Part shown: positions 1 to 5,993 of the stretch, one piece after another
How the letters are laid out: the number at the start of each line of letters is the position of its first letter
Position numbering within the stretch: the first letter of the stretch is position 1
Source: a virus
DNA length: 40,335 nucleotides
IMG/VR virus record: IMGVR_UViG_3300047586_000121
Location: 1 to 40,335 of that record
Reading direction: 5' to 3' (one strand)
Made by a program: the position numbers and the translations under genes
Notes under the pieces: model-generated
Databases searched by the model: none
What the model saw: the letters and a program-made list of their open reading frames with translations, nothing else
Told to the model about the DNA's origin: nothing

Positions 1-127
1 GTACTTCCCGAGATCCCACACGCCGTACTTGAATTCACGGTTCGCGACGGTCCTGCGGGGCACAATCTGCTCCACCGCGAACCCACCGCCAGTCCCGTAC
101 TCGACAGCGATCGCCGTGAGCAGTGGG
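1..127. repeat. Terminal direct repeat, also a copy of part of the major capsid gene
   Basis: These 127 bases are identical to the last 127 bases of the window, so the contig closes into a circle of about 40,208 bp. The same 127 bases also lie inside the major capsid gene. The length 127 is a common assembler word size, so the end overlap itself is probably an assembly signature. It starts exactly where the two genomic copies diverge, as expected if the assembler broke the circle at a true repeat. It is not evidence for packaged terminal redundancy. Confidence 0.95.
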
Positions 128-300
128 CTCGTGTGCCGCTCAATCGCCTTGCGGAAGTACGCCTCGCGCACCTGCGGCCGGCCGTTCACCTTTGTTACTG
201 GGAAGAGGCCCAGCTTCGCCCAGCGGCCGATCGTCTTCGTCGAGCGCCCCGCGAGCGCGGCGCATTCGGCGTACGAGAGCAGGCGGAGGTTGGCGATCAC
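1..300 (-). CDS. Excisionase-like HTH protein fused to a capsid-gene fragment (5' part; continues across the circle junction)
   Basis: GTG start at 300 inside a GTGA overlap with the stop of the preceding gene. Residues 1-57 form a short winged/MerR-like helix-turn-helix (SYAECAALAGRSTKTIGRW, then LGLFPVTKVNGRPQVREAYF), like phage excisionases and AlpA-type regulators. From residue 59 the frame enters an exact copy of major capsid residues 11-54. The ORF runs off the left end in frame and resumes at 40208, ending at 40185 after VDGDA, giving 107 residues. Without the 132-bp insert the ORF would be 63 residues and would end ERHTSVDGDA. The position downstream of a Cro-like gene and near the integrase fits an excisionase or early regulator, which is inference. 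The chimera could be real or a library/assembly product. Confidence 0.7.
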   Translation of the reverse strand, partial: MIANLRLLSYAECAALAGRSTKTIGRWAKLGLFPVTKVNGRPQVREAYFRKAIERHTSPLLTAIAVEYGTGGGFAVEQIVPRRTVANREFKYGVWDLGKY

Positions 301-767
301 GCCCTCCCCCTCTCGACGCTGTATTCCACGTCCTCAAGTTCTCGCTCGGCCTTGTGGATCTTGCGCCGCATGTCTTCGATTTCCCGGGGCGAAACGCTCG
401 GTGCCGCGAGGATTCGCTCCGCGCATGCGAGCGCTGCGGCCGTTGCCTCGGTCGCCTCTGCGACCTCCAGGAGTGGCGGCAGTTCGGGCGAGGGCGCGTC
501 CTCGATGAGGGCACCCAGGACGAACGCGCGCTCCGACATCGAAAGGCCGGAGACCAATTCAACAAAGCGGGCGAGGCTGCACGGTGTCCCGCGGTGGAGG
601 ACGGCGGAGACGTACTGCGGCGAGGCGCCCGGCACCGCTACCTTCTGGCGGCCGGCGTAGGTCTCGCGCAGGCGCTCGAAAGCATCATCAAGGCGGGAGT
701 TGAATTCTGCGGCCGGGTCAACTTGTGCCCGGGGAAGACGCGGCCCAGTATGACGGTGGGAGGACAT
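297..767 (-). CDS. HTH / coiled-coil regulatory protein
   Basis: 156 residues, ATG at 767, ending in a GTGA overlap with the next leftward gene. Residues around 40-75 read like a degenerate XRE-type helix-turn-helix (PGASPQYVSAVLHRGTP then SLARFVELVSGLS). The C-terminal third is alanine/glutamate-rich and likely coiled coil. It is the second gene of the leftward early operon, between the Cro-like gene and the excisionase-like gene, so a regulatory role is plausible. I do not recognise a specific family. Confidence 0.65.
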   Translation of the reverse strand: MSSHRHTGPRLPRAQVDPAAEFNSRLDDAFERLRETYAGRQKVAVPGASPQYVSAVLHRGTPCSLARFVELVSGLSMSERAFVLGALIEDAPSPELPPLLEVAEATEATAAALACAERILAAPSVSPREIEDMRRKIHKAERELEDVEYSVERGRA

Positions 768-774
768 CGTGATC

Positions 775-981
775 TCAGGCCGCCTTGCCGAAAAGATCTG
801 TCAGTTTGATCTCGGGGTCGCGCTTCTGCAGTGCGTGCAGAAGGCAGGCCAGATTCTCACCGCCCGGGACGTGGTGACCGTTCACCCAGCGGGAGACCTG
901 CTCCTCTGTGACGCCAAGTTCGGAGGCCAAGTCCTTTTGTTTCAGTCCGATACGATCTAGAAGGGGGCCAAGGTTTGTCAT
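775..981 (-). CDS. Cro-like XRE-family repressor
   Basis: 68 residues from ATG 981, chosen because a GGAG sits 7 nt upstream; a TTG at 996 would add five residues. The protein is a single HTH_3 domain: LKQKDLASELGVTEEQVSRW is a textbook helix-turn-helix with the conserved Q..LA..LGV....S.W pattern. It is the first leftward gene after the TTGACA promoter at 1030 and is divergent from the repressor-like gene at 1065, the arrangement of a Cro repressor in a lysis/lysogeny switch. Cro identity is inferred from position. Confidence 0.85.
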   Translation of the reverse strand: MTNLGPLLDRIGLKQKDLASELGVTEEQVSRWVNGHHVPGGENLACLLHALQKRDPEIKLTDLFGKAA

Positions 982-990
982 TGACTTACT

Positions 991-1061
991 CCGCAATATT
1001 CAACCTAGAGCCTCTTGCGGTATTTGTCAAGGGCCTTGGGCCGCAGAATGGTAGGTTGCGG
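991..1061. promoter_or_regulatory. Candidate operator region between divergent regulators
   Basis: Three copies of a TTGCGG half-site lie in the short divergent interval: CCGCAA at 991-996 and TTGCGG at 1015-1020 (inverted to each other, 18 bp apart), then TTGCGG again at 1056-1061. They bracket the leftward promoter and approach the rightward start codon, where Cro/CI-type operators would sit. Binding is inference. The rightward promoter is not obvious; TTGTCA at 1025 has only a weak -10 match. Confidence 0.35.
1002..1030 (-). promoter_or_regulatory. Leftward early sigma70-type promoter
   Basis: On the minus strand, TTGACA (1030-1025), a 17-bp spacer and TAGGTT (1007-1002) precede the Cro-like gene's GGAG and ATG. 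This should drive the early operon leftward through position 1 and across the circle junction into the 40-30 kb genes. Confidence 0.7.
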
Positions 1062-1064
1062 GCG

Positions 1065-1448
1065 GTGTCAAGTTCGAATCTGCGCTCGACTGTCCTCAAA
1101 CGGCTCTTGGAACGCATCCCGGAGCGCCGTCAAAAGCGCGTTGCGCAGTTCGCCGGTATGAACGAGTCAACCATCTCTCGCTGGAAGAACGGCAAGGAGC
1201 CATTCAACCCGACGCTCGAATCACTTGAACGGCTAGCCGAAGCGGTAAGAACCCCCGTCGCTGATCTCATCATCGAAACCCCCGGCCATGATCAGGAGCG
1301 CCATCTAACCTCGGCGCCTGCCCCCGAGCCAGAGGAATTCCTGAAGATCCGTCTCAAGTGCCCGCACTGCAATGGAGCGATCAAAATGTCGTGCGACCTT
1401 GGGGAAAACGTGGGCGAGGCGCCGAACGTCACAAAGGAGAGGGCGTGA
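1065..1448 (+). CDS. HTH lysogeny regulator (CI or CII-like) with Cys motif
   Basis: 127 residues from GTG 1065, chosen because the longer ORF begins upstream inside the promoter and the Cro-like coding region. The helix-turn-helix (KRVAQFAGMNESTISRWKNG) has the T/S-ISRWK signature of phage CII and XRE regulators. The C-terminal part has CPHCNGAIKMSC, a possible metal site. It is divergent from the Cro-like gene and is the first gene of a translationally coupled operon ending in integrase. Repressor versus CII-like activator cannot be decided; no RecA-cleavage/LexA-type domain is visible. Confidence 0.75.
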   Translation: MSSSNLRSTVLKRLLERIPERRQKRVAQFAGMNESTISRWKNGKEPFNPTLESLERLAEAVRTPVADLIIETPGHDQERHLTSAPAPEPEEFLKIRLKCPHCNGAIKMSCDLGENVGEAPNVTKERA

Positions 1449-1681
1449 CCTTCCTGATCGCTCTGGCGGTCGTCTGCGCGATCATCGGCTACTTCATCGG
1501 CCAATCGAAGGGGCGCCCCGCAGAGGGTGCGGCATTCGGGTGCATCCTCGGACCGATCGGCAACCTGATTGCGCTCTTTCTCACCGACAGGAGACGGAAG
1601 TGCCAGTTCTGCCGTGAGTCTGTGCAGACCACCGCCACCGTGTGCCCCCATTGCCAGCGCGATCTCGAGTGCCTAGGATGA
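1445..1681 (+). CDS. Small membrane protein with C-terminal zinc ribbon
   Basis: 78 residues from GTG 1445 in a GTGA overlap, with AAGGAG about 6 nt upstream. The N-terminus is a transmembrane helix (TFLIALAVVCAIIGYFIG), then a glycine-rich hydrophobic stretch, then paired cysteines CQFC...CPHC as in a zinc ribbon. Co-expression with a lysogeny regulator and integrase suggests a prophage-expressed membrane protein, possibly superinfection exclusion, but nothing in the sequence proves that. Confidence 0.75.
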   Translation: MTFLIALAVVCAIIGYFIGQSKGRPAEGAAFGCILGPIGNLIALFLTDRRRKCQFCRESVQTTATVCPHCQRDLECLG

Positions 1682-1932
1682 CCCCCATTTTCGCTTCGTT
1701 CCAGCTCATCGATGAATGCGGCGAGGGCGAGTTCCAGGAGTGCGTCATCGCCGAGAGCGGCGGCCCGGACTCCGCGCCGTTGCTCCACGTCCGTTTCGAG
1801 CGGCCGGCGGAGATCGGCTCGCGCTTCGACTACCGCGGCCTGGTGTGGGAGTTGACGGAGGAGAAGTTCGCCAAGCGCGGCGCGATCGCGGGCGGCGAGA
1901 CGTTCTGGGCAGCGCGGCCGGTGGAACAGTGA
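1678..1932 (+). CDS. Small conserved-looking protein of the lysogeny operon, function unknown
   Basis: 84 residues from ATG 1678, ATGA overlap with the upstream stop and GTGA overlap with integrase downstream. The composition is acidic and beta-rich (LLHVRFERPAEIGSRFDYRG, WELTEE), with no motif I recognise. The tight coupling on both sides is the main evidence that it is translated. Confidence 0.65.
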   Translation: MTPIFASFQLIDECGEGEFQECVIAESGGPDSAPLLHVRFERPAEIGSRFDYRGLVWELTEEKFAKRGAIAGGETFWAARPVEQ

Positions 1933-3047
1933 AGTACCGCGGTCGAATCGGACGCGAGGTGTTGCCGAGTGGTAAAGCGGTCTTCCGGGCCCGTACGCTG
2001 GTCCGCGGAAAGGTGCGGAAGTACAGCCACAAGAACCGGGTGATGGTGGAGCAGTGGCTCGAGGAACGCGACCGCGAGCGCGCCGGCCTACCAGCTTCCG
2101 GCCGTACGCGTCACCACCAGATCCGCCAGGCGCTCGATGGCTACCTCGCCGAACTCAAGCGATACGGGCGGCCCAGCACAACGGTCGAGTACTACCGGAA
2201 CAAGTTCGGCCAACTCCGAGAGGGACTCGGCGAGGACGGCTTCGTCGACTGGCTTGGGCAGGTTGAGATTGACGCCTACATTACCGAACGCCTGGAGCAC
2301 GTCGGCGTGGGGACAGTACTCAAGGAACTGCGCGCCTTCGCCACCGTCACGAAGTGGCTCAAGCTCCGCAGAGATTGGGAGATCCCGCGCATGCTCGCGG
2401 AGTCGCACAAGCCGCGGCGGAAGCGGATCCCCACCGTGAAGGTCGCGGCCCAACTCTGGCAGCGGCTCGAGCCGCCGGCGAAAGCGGCGATGGGTCTGTG
2501 CCTGCTCGCGGGCTGGCGTGCACAGGAGGCGCGGCGAGCAACTGCGGCCTGGTGCGACTTCCGGGCCCGGGAACTGTATCTACCTGAAGAGGGCACGAAA
2601 GAGCACGAGCCGAATCGGACCGCGATGGTGGCCACGCTTGCCAGGGTACTCCCGCGCGCGGGGCGCTTGGTGCCGGTCACCGGTGGCCAACTCGCTGGTG
2701 CGTTCAAGCGCGCTTCAAAAGCGGTTGGCATTGAGCCAACGATTCAGGGACCCGGCATCTTCCGCCACTGCGCAGGCACGTGGCTTGCCGAGTTGGGGTA
2801 CGGCACCGACGACCGGCGACTCATCCTCTCCCACGCCCATGGCGACGTGACCGAGCGCTACACCCACTCACAGCTTGTCGGTCGAAAGCGCCAGATGCTC
2901 CGCAAACTCGAGGCGTACTTCCTGCGGGCTGTGGAAGCCACGCGCGGACACCGGAAACCAGGTACGAAACGGGTACGGTCGGCGTCCTCCAATGCACCGC
3001 AACGGGCACCCCGCCCTCGGGTGAGAGCCGGCGAGCCGATCAACTAA
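1929..3047 (+). CDS. int: Tyrosine-recombinase integrase
   Basis: 372 residues from GTG 1929 (GTGA overlap). The N-terminus resembles an arm-binding domain, residues 65-155 a SAM-like core-binding domain, and the C-terminal half the catalytic domain. Catalytic positions visible: R197 (AGWRAQEARRAT), K224 (EGTKEH), R279 (GIFRHCAGT), H302 (LSHAH) and nucleophile Y311 (RYTH). The histidine normally three residues before the second arginine (HxxR) is glycine 276 here, an unusual substitution. The last 40 residues are basic and overlap a candidate arm-site repeat in DNA. It should integrate the phage at attP just downstream, at a host attB that is not visible here. Confidence 0.95.
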   Translation: MKYRGRIGREVLPSGKAVFRARTLVRGKVRKYSHKNRVMVEQWLEERDRERAGLPASGRTRHHQIRQALDGYLAELKRYGRPSTTVEYYRNKFGQLREGLGEDGFVDWLGQVEIDAYITERLEHVGVGTVLKELRAFATVTKWLKLRRDWEIPRMLAESHKPRRKRIPTVKVAAQLWQRLEPPAKAAMGLCLLAGWRAQEARRATAAWCDFRARELYLPEEGTKEHEPNRTAMVATLARVLPRAGRLVPVTGGQLAGAFKRASKAVGIEPTIQGPGIFRHCAGTWLAELGYGTDDRRLILSHAHGDVTERYTHSQLVGRKRQMLRKLEAYFLRAVEATRGHRKPGTKRVRSASSNAPQRAPRPRVRAGEPIN

Positions 3048-3214
3048 GTCCTTTAGTTAACCGGCGTTAGGTTGGTTCCGGAGGCGAGAGCCGAAGCCAC
3101 ACACACGGGCGCGTGGGGGGTTCGATGTCCCCCATAAGGTTAAGGCGCTCAGCACTTTGTGGCCTTCGTTTCACGTGAAACGCCCCAGGCGACTCGGGTA
3201 CGGAACGGGTACGG
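2961..3214. other. Candidate attP region with paired 18-bp repeats
   Basis: GGTACGAAACGGGTACGG at 2961-2978 and its 17/18 match at 3197-3214 are direct repeats 236 bp apart, each containing two tandem GGTACG/GGGTACG units. They lie in and just after the 3' end of int, the expected place for arm-type integrase sites. Between them, 3115-3133 has GGGGG-GTTCGATGT-CCCCC, resembling a tRNA T-arm, so the core may match a host tRNA 3' end. The inverted repeat AACTAA...TTAGTT around the int stop codon is another possible core element. The assignment is by position and repeat structure only. Confidence 0.45.
3167..3182. promoter_or_regulatory. parS-like ParB-binding palindrome
   Basis: CGTTTCACGTGAAACG is a perfect 16-bp palindrome whose central 14 bases are identical to the core of the widely conserved bacterial parS site (TGTTTCACGTGAAACA). 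No parA or parB gene is present in the window, so a host ParB would have to act here. It sits between the candidate attP core and the right arm repeat. Confidence 0.6.
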
Positions 3215-3394
3215 GTGACGTGGACCGGCACCGCTCCAAATGGCCAGCGCGCGCGCCAGCGCGGCCCAGGGCAGACGATCGGCCTCACGGCGTAGGGTGA
3301 TCTCTATGCGTGCCCGTCCTGGGGCAAAATCTAGGCCCCCACCGGTACATTGCACCTATGCAACTCCCGTGCCATCAGGTCCGGGTTGCACCCC

Positions 3395-3423
3395 TTGACA
3401 GATGGGGCCTCCGGCCCCATATT
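3395..3423 (+). promoter_or_regulatory. Rightward promoter with a dyad operator in its spacer
   Basis: TTGACA (3395-3400), a 17-bp spacer and CATATT (3418-3423). The spacer and -10 edge contain the dyad ATGGGGCC-TCC-GGCCCCAT, so a dimeric repressor bound there would block polymerase directly. It is the only strong promoter before the three rightward genes at 3474-4375. The rest of 3048-3394 holds the attP/parS elements and no convincing gene. Confidence 0.65.
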
Positions 3424-3473
3424 GAGAGGTGAGAGTACAGCACCACACGAGTAGTGGACGAAGGGAGAAGAGC

Positions 3474-3749
3474 ATGAGCAACTGCTACCAACATCAGGGA
3501 TTAGCCAACACCATCACGGTGACCGTAAGCCGGCGGGGCTGGCTCGTCGCCCGCGACAGCCAGTGGCAGGGCACGCAATCCGATGAGTTGTGGTGGGTGC
3601 CGTACCAACCGGACGCACCCCGGGGAGCCGACCTCAATGCCGATGCCGGCTGCACGATGCCAATGCCGCTCGGTATGTACATCGCGGAGGTACTCTGCAC
3701 ACACGATCATGGTGCGCGTTGCCTGCGGCACGGCCACAAAGTTGTGTAG
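3474..3749 (+). CDS. Hypothetical protein, first gene behind the dyad promoter
   Basis: 91 residues from ATG 3474, preceded by GGGAGAAGAGC. An upstream in-frame start at 3429 lies almost on the promoter and is not used here. The protein has a short beta-rich start (ITVTVSRRGWLVARD) and ends with CTHDHGARCLRHGHK, a Cys/His cluster that could bind metal. No family recognised. It is separated from the next gene by a hairpin. Confidence 0.6.
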   Translation: MSNCYQHQGLANTITVTVSRRGWLVARDSQWQGTQSDELWWVPYQPDAPRGADLNADAGCTMPMPLGMYIAEVLCTHDHGARCLRHGHKVV

Positions 3750-3756
3750 CTCGCCC

Positions 3757-3778
3757 GGTAGGTCCTGCGGGGCCTACC
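3757..3778 (+). promoter_or_regulatory. Hairpin in the leader of the next gene
   Basis: GGTAGGTCC-TGCG-GGGCCTACC forms a 9-bp stem (one G-U) with a 4-nt loop. No T-tract follows, so it is a poor intrinsic terminator. It ends about 15 nt before the ATG at 3793 and could protect mRNA or influence translation of that gene. Confidence 0.45.
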
Positions 3779-3792
3779 TGGGGAGGGACACG

Positions 3793-4023
3793 ATGACCGC
3801 GACCTCCGGCCGCCTCCGCGCCATGATGCGCGAGTACCATTTGACTCGCCGGGCCACCGCCGAGTTGCTCGGTATCAGCATTGAGACAGTGCATCACTGG
3901 CTTGCGCCCGAGAGCAACCACAAGTACCGCGTGATGCCAGCGCGAATGCTGAGGCTACTGGAGCTGGAGTTGCGTGCGCAGGGGATTGCAAATCCGGCCG
4001 CGAAGGCCGAAACTGAGAAGTGA
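3793..4023 (+). CDS. Small HTH protein
   Basis: 76 residues from ATG 3793, with GGGGAGGG upstream. LTRRATAELLGISIETVHHW is a clear helix-turn-helix with the usual A.LLGIS..TV..W spacing, and the rest is helical (MLRLLELELRAQG). A plausible regulator of the promoter at 3395 or of the lysogeny switch; the target is unknown. Confidence 0.75.
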   Translation: MTATSGRLRAMMREYHLTRRATAELLGISIETVHHWLAPESNHKYRVMPARMLRLLELELRAQGIANPAAKAETEK

Positions 4024-4042
4024 GAACCGCCGGAGGCGCCCC

Positions 4043-4375
4043 ATGAAACGCTCGATCCTTACAACCATCATCGCGTTCTTCGCCGTCCTCCTCCTGGTCG
4101 TCGTGTGCATCTTGGTGCTCCCCCGCCAGAGCGCGGCGCAGACGCCTTGCCCGCCTGGGCAGGTCTGCACCATCATTCCCCCCGGCCCCGGTCTGATCTC
4201 AGACGGAACTCCGGCCGCAGACGAGGCGCTCTGGCAGATCAAGCATGCGCTCGCGCGTGGCGGTTGCCAACTTACCTACCAGGTGCGCGTCAACGGCGAC
4301 GGGACCACGACACCTCAAATCCTCGTGCAGCAAGTCCAGCTCAAGGTTCCGCCCTACACCATCTCGCCTGATTAG
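4043..4375 (+). CDS. Secreted or membrane-anchored small protein
   Basis: 110 residues from ATG 4043 with CGGAGG upstream. The N-terminus is a signal peptide or anchor: MKRS, then a long hydrophobic run (ILTTIIAFFAVLLLVVVCI), then RQSAAQ, a plausible signal-peptidase site. The mature part has two close cysteines (CPPGQVC) and a beta-rich end. As the last gene of a separately controlled rightward unit it may be a lysogenic-conversion gene. No homologue recognised. Confidence 0.65.
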   Translation: MKRSILTTIIAFFAVLLLVVVCILVLPRQSAAQTPCPPGQVCTIIPPGPGLISDGTPAADEALWQIKHALARGGCQLTYQVRVNGDGTTTPQILVQQVQLKVPPYTISPD

Positions 4376-4380
4376 TACGT

Positions 4381-4422
4381 GAAAAAGAGGCCCGCTGTGA
4401 GCGTACCGGCGGGCCGAGTTTT
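4381..4422. terminator. Bidirectional intrinsic terminator
   Basis: Stem GGCCCGC (4389-4395) / GCGGGCC (4409-4415), with a T-run (GAGTTTT) on the right for rightward transcripts and AAAAAG on the left, which is CTTTTT for leftward transcripts. It lies exactly between the convergent rightward unit and the leftward late genes. No gene is seen from 4423 to 4472. Confidence 0.8.
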
Positions 4423-4472
4423 CGACACCGCGGTGGAGGAACAGGCCCGCGGCAAGCTGACTCAATAGGGCC

Positions 4473-4769
4473 CTACCGAGGCTTCGCCGGCTGGGGCGCC
4501 ACCGCGTAGGCGGCGAGCAGCTCCTCGAGTTTCGCCGAGTACCCCTCCAGGAGCACCAGCGCGGTGAGTTGCTTCGCCATGCACTCCACCTCCGTGTCGG
4601 CCGGGAGACAACGCTCGACCGCGGGGCGCGGCGGGACCTTCGGCGGCGGGCACGGGACCGCGACCGGCAACAGGACCGGCTTGACCGGACAGCCTACGGC
4701 GGCGAGGATTGCCAACGCAGGCAGAACACGTTGTACTGCTCTCGCGCCCATTTCAAAACGTCTTCGCAT
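4473..4769 (-). CDS. Rz1-like outer-membrane spanin lipoprotein
   Basis: 98 residues; its first 76 bp overlap the 3' end of the inner-membrane spanin gene in another frame, the classical Rz/Rz1 arrangement. The N-terminus is basic and hydrophobic and leads to a lipobox-like AAVGC, followed by a proline-rich mature part (VAVPCPPPKVPPRP), both typical of o-spanins. The C-terminal half is helical. It would join the i-spanin across the periplasm to fuse membranes at lysis. The lipobox -3 residue is Ala rather than Leu, a mild deviation. Confidence 0.8.
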   Translation of the reverse strand: MRRRFEMGARAVQRVLPALAILAAVGCPVKPVLLPVAVPCPPPKVPPRPAVERCLPADTEVECMAKQLTALVLLEGYSAKLEELLAAYAVAPQPAKPR

Positions 4770-5143
4770 GGAACCGTCCCTCCCTCTACGGCCGGCGTCG
4801 GCGCCGGACCTGGCAACACCACGGCGGGCGGGCCCGCCACCACGGGCTGCAGCTTCGGCATGTAGTCACGCAGCGCCTTGATGCGCGCTGCCGTCTCCGC
4901 CTCGATGGCCGGGATGCGCGCCTCGGCCGCCGCGACCTTCTGGGCCATCCTGTCGCCCTCAGCCTTCCACTCGCGGACCTTGGCGTTCTGGAGCTCGACG
5001 AGCGCCTGCTGACTCGCGACGCGCACCTCGAGGCGGGCGATCTCTGCGGCGTCCCACTTGTGCATCCCGTAGGCGCCGAGCGAGAGCGCGATCGCGAACC
5101 CGACCGCCCCGGCTATCAGTTTCGCTTGCAGAGTAAATAGCAT
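4694..5143 (-). CDS. Rz-like inner-membrane spanin
   Basis: 149 residues from ATG 5143. One N-terminal transmembrane helix (LIAGAVGFAIALSLGAYG) is followed by a long periplasmic coiled coil (about residues 30-95) and a Pro-rich linker (PGPAPTPAVEGG), the layout of an i-spanin. The Rz1-like gene starts inside its 3' end. Together they imply a host with an outer membrane. Confidence 0.8.
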   Translation of the reverse strand: MLFTLQAKLIAGAVGFAIALSLGAYGMHKWDAAEIARLEVRVASQQALVELQNAKVREWKAEGDRMAQKVAAAEARIPAIEAETAARIKALRDYMPKLQPVVAGPPAVVLPGPAPTPAVEGGTVPCEDVLKWAREQYNVFCLRWQSSPP

Positions 5144-5155
5144 CCTATCCTCCGA

Positions 5156-5410
5156 TCATCCACCACCGGCTATCGGGGGTGCCGGCGTTGCCTTGACACT
5201 CTGCACCACGTTCGCGGTGAGGTAGGCGCCGACGACTCCGAGGACGATCGCGACGACCGACCCACCGTCGAGCCTGCTCCACGCGCACAGGTGGAACGTG
5301 CAGGAGAGCGCGAACAGTACGACGATGAACTTGCGGAACCCCGGCCGTACGTCGGCCGTCTTGAGCGCGTTCTCCACCTTCACGATCACGTCTGGAAGAT
5401 TCGTGGGCAT
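5156..5410 (-). CDS. Putative holin (two transmembrane segments)
   Basis: 84 residues. Two hydrophobic segments are visible (FRKFIVVLFALSCTFHLCAW and VVAIVLGVVGAYLTANVV) separated by a short polar loop, with a charged N-terminal tail. Size and topology fit small class II holins, and the gene lies directly upstream of the spanins. An overlapping ORF in another frame has no such pattern and was ignored. Holin function is inferred from topology and position. Confidence 0.65.
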   Translation of the reverse strand: MPTNLPDVIVKVENALKTADVRPGFRKFIVVLFALSCTFHLCAWSRLDGGSVVAIVLGVVGAYLTANVVQSVKATPAPPIAGGG

Positions 5411-5413
5411 ACT

Positions 5414-5527
5414 TCACTTCCCGAAAGTCCGGACCTTGTCGTACCAGGCCGGGTTGTTGCGGAGCGCGAGGGCCATGCCGGCCGCACCCACCACGAGGAA
5501 GACCACCGCCACGATGATGTACGCCAT
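5414..5527 (-). CDS. 37-residue single-span membrane protein
   Basis: ATG 5527 with GGTGAGGTG upstream; stop 5416-5414, 3 bp before the holin start. It has one N-terminal transmembrane helix (AYIIVAVVFLVVGAAGMALA) and a short basic tail. Its size and place beside the holin suggest an accessory holin or antiholin, which is inference. The stretch 5528-5622 shows no gene. Confidence 0.6.
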   Translation of the reverse strand: MAYIIVAVVFLVVGAAGMALALRNNPAWYDKVRTFGK

Positions 5528-5622
5528 TTCACACCTCACCTTTCAATACCTAGAAGATCCTCACCGCTGGCGCAGCACTTGGAACCGAGCCGCGCCAGGG
5601 CAAGGAGAATCAGTGCGCCGAC

Positions 5623-5991
5623 CTACCCGATCCTCGGGCCGGGCGTGTCCGGCGGCGGGGGAGGCGGCTCGACCGGAGGAATGACCGGCGGAGCGGCCGG
5701 GGGCGCGGCCAGCGTGTTCGCCGCAACCGCAGCGGCGAGCGCGGCCGTCTTCGCGTCCAGCGCGTCGATGACCGCCTGCAGCCGCGCCGAGTCGTTGGCT
5801 GCCACCGCATCCTTGAGTTGCTGCGAGAGGCCGGTGAGCAGCACAACCGCACTCTGCTCCACCGCTGTGACCTTCGCGACTTCCGCCTCGAGAGCGTCCA
5901 GAATGTTCGCCATGGCGTGAATCTCCTTTCGCAAGCTGTCCACTGCTAGGGTTAGGGCTTTGAGTTGCTTCGCCGTGTTCCAGGGCCACAT
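5623..5991 (-). CDS. Coiled-coil protein with polyproline tail, possible dual start
   Basis: 122 residues from ATG 5991 (AGGGAGGTGACC just upstream). A second in-frame ATG at 5913 also has a strong site (AAAGGAG, 9 nt away) and would give a 96-residue product starting MANILDALEAEV. The middle is a long alanine-rich coiled coil; the end is proline-rich (PPVIPPVEPPPPPPDTPG). It lies between the lysis genes and a secreted protein. Small phage proteins with a MANILDAL-type start are common, but I know no function. Confidence 0.65.
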   Translation of the reverse strand: MWPWNTAKQLKALTLAVDSLRKEIHAMANILDALEAEVAKVTAVEQSAVVLLTGLSQQLKDAVAANDSARLQAVIDALDAKTAALAAAVAANTLAAPPAAPPVIPPVEPPPPPPDTPGPRIG

Positions 5992-5993
5992 GG

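Noticed and set aside
1-127. Terminal repeats as true packaged phage ends
   Set aside because: The repeat is coding sequence copied from the capsid gene and its length equals a common assembly word size, so a circular map is the simpler reading.
123-809. Rightward ORFs at the left end
   Set aside because: The leftward frames here have HTH motifs and overlapping starts/stops; the rightward readings are Arg/Ala/Pro shadows.
3115-3133. T-arm-like GGGGG-GTTCGATGT-CCCCC as part of a tRNA or tmRNA gene
   Set aside because: The loop is one base too long for a T-loop (C61 is missing) and no acceptor or other arms pair around it. Kept only as a possible attP core.
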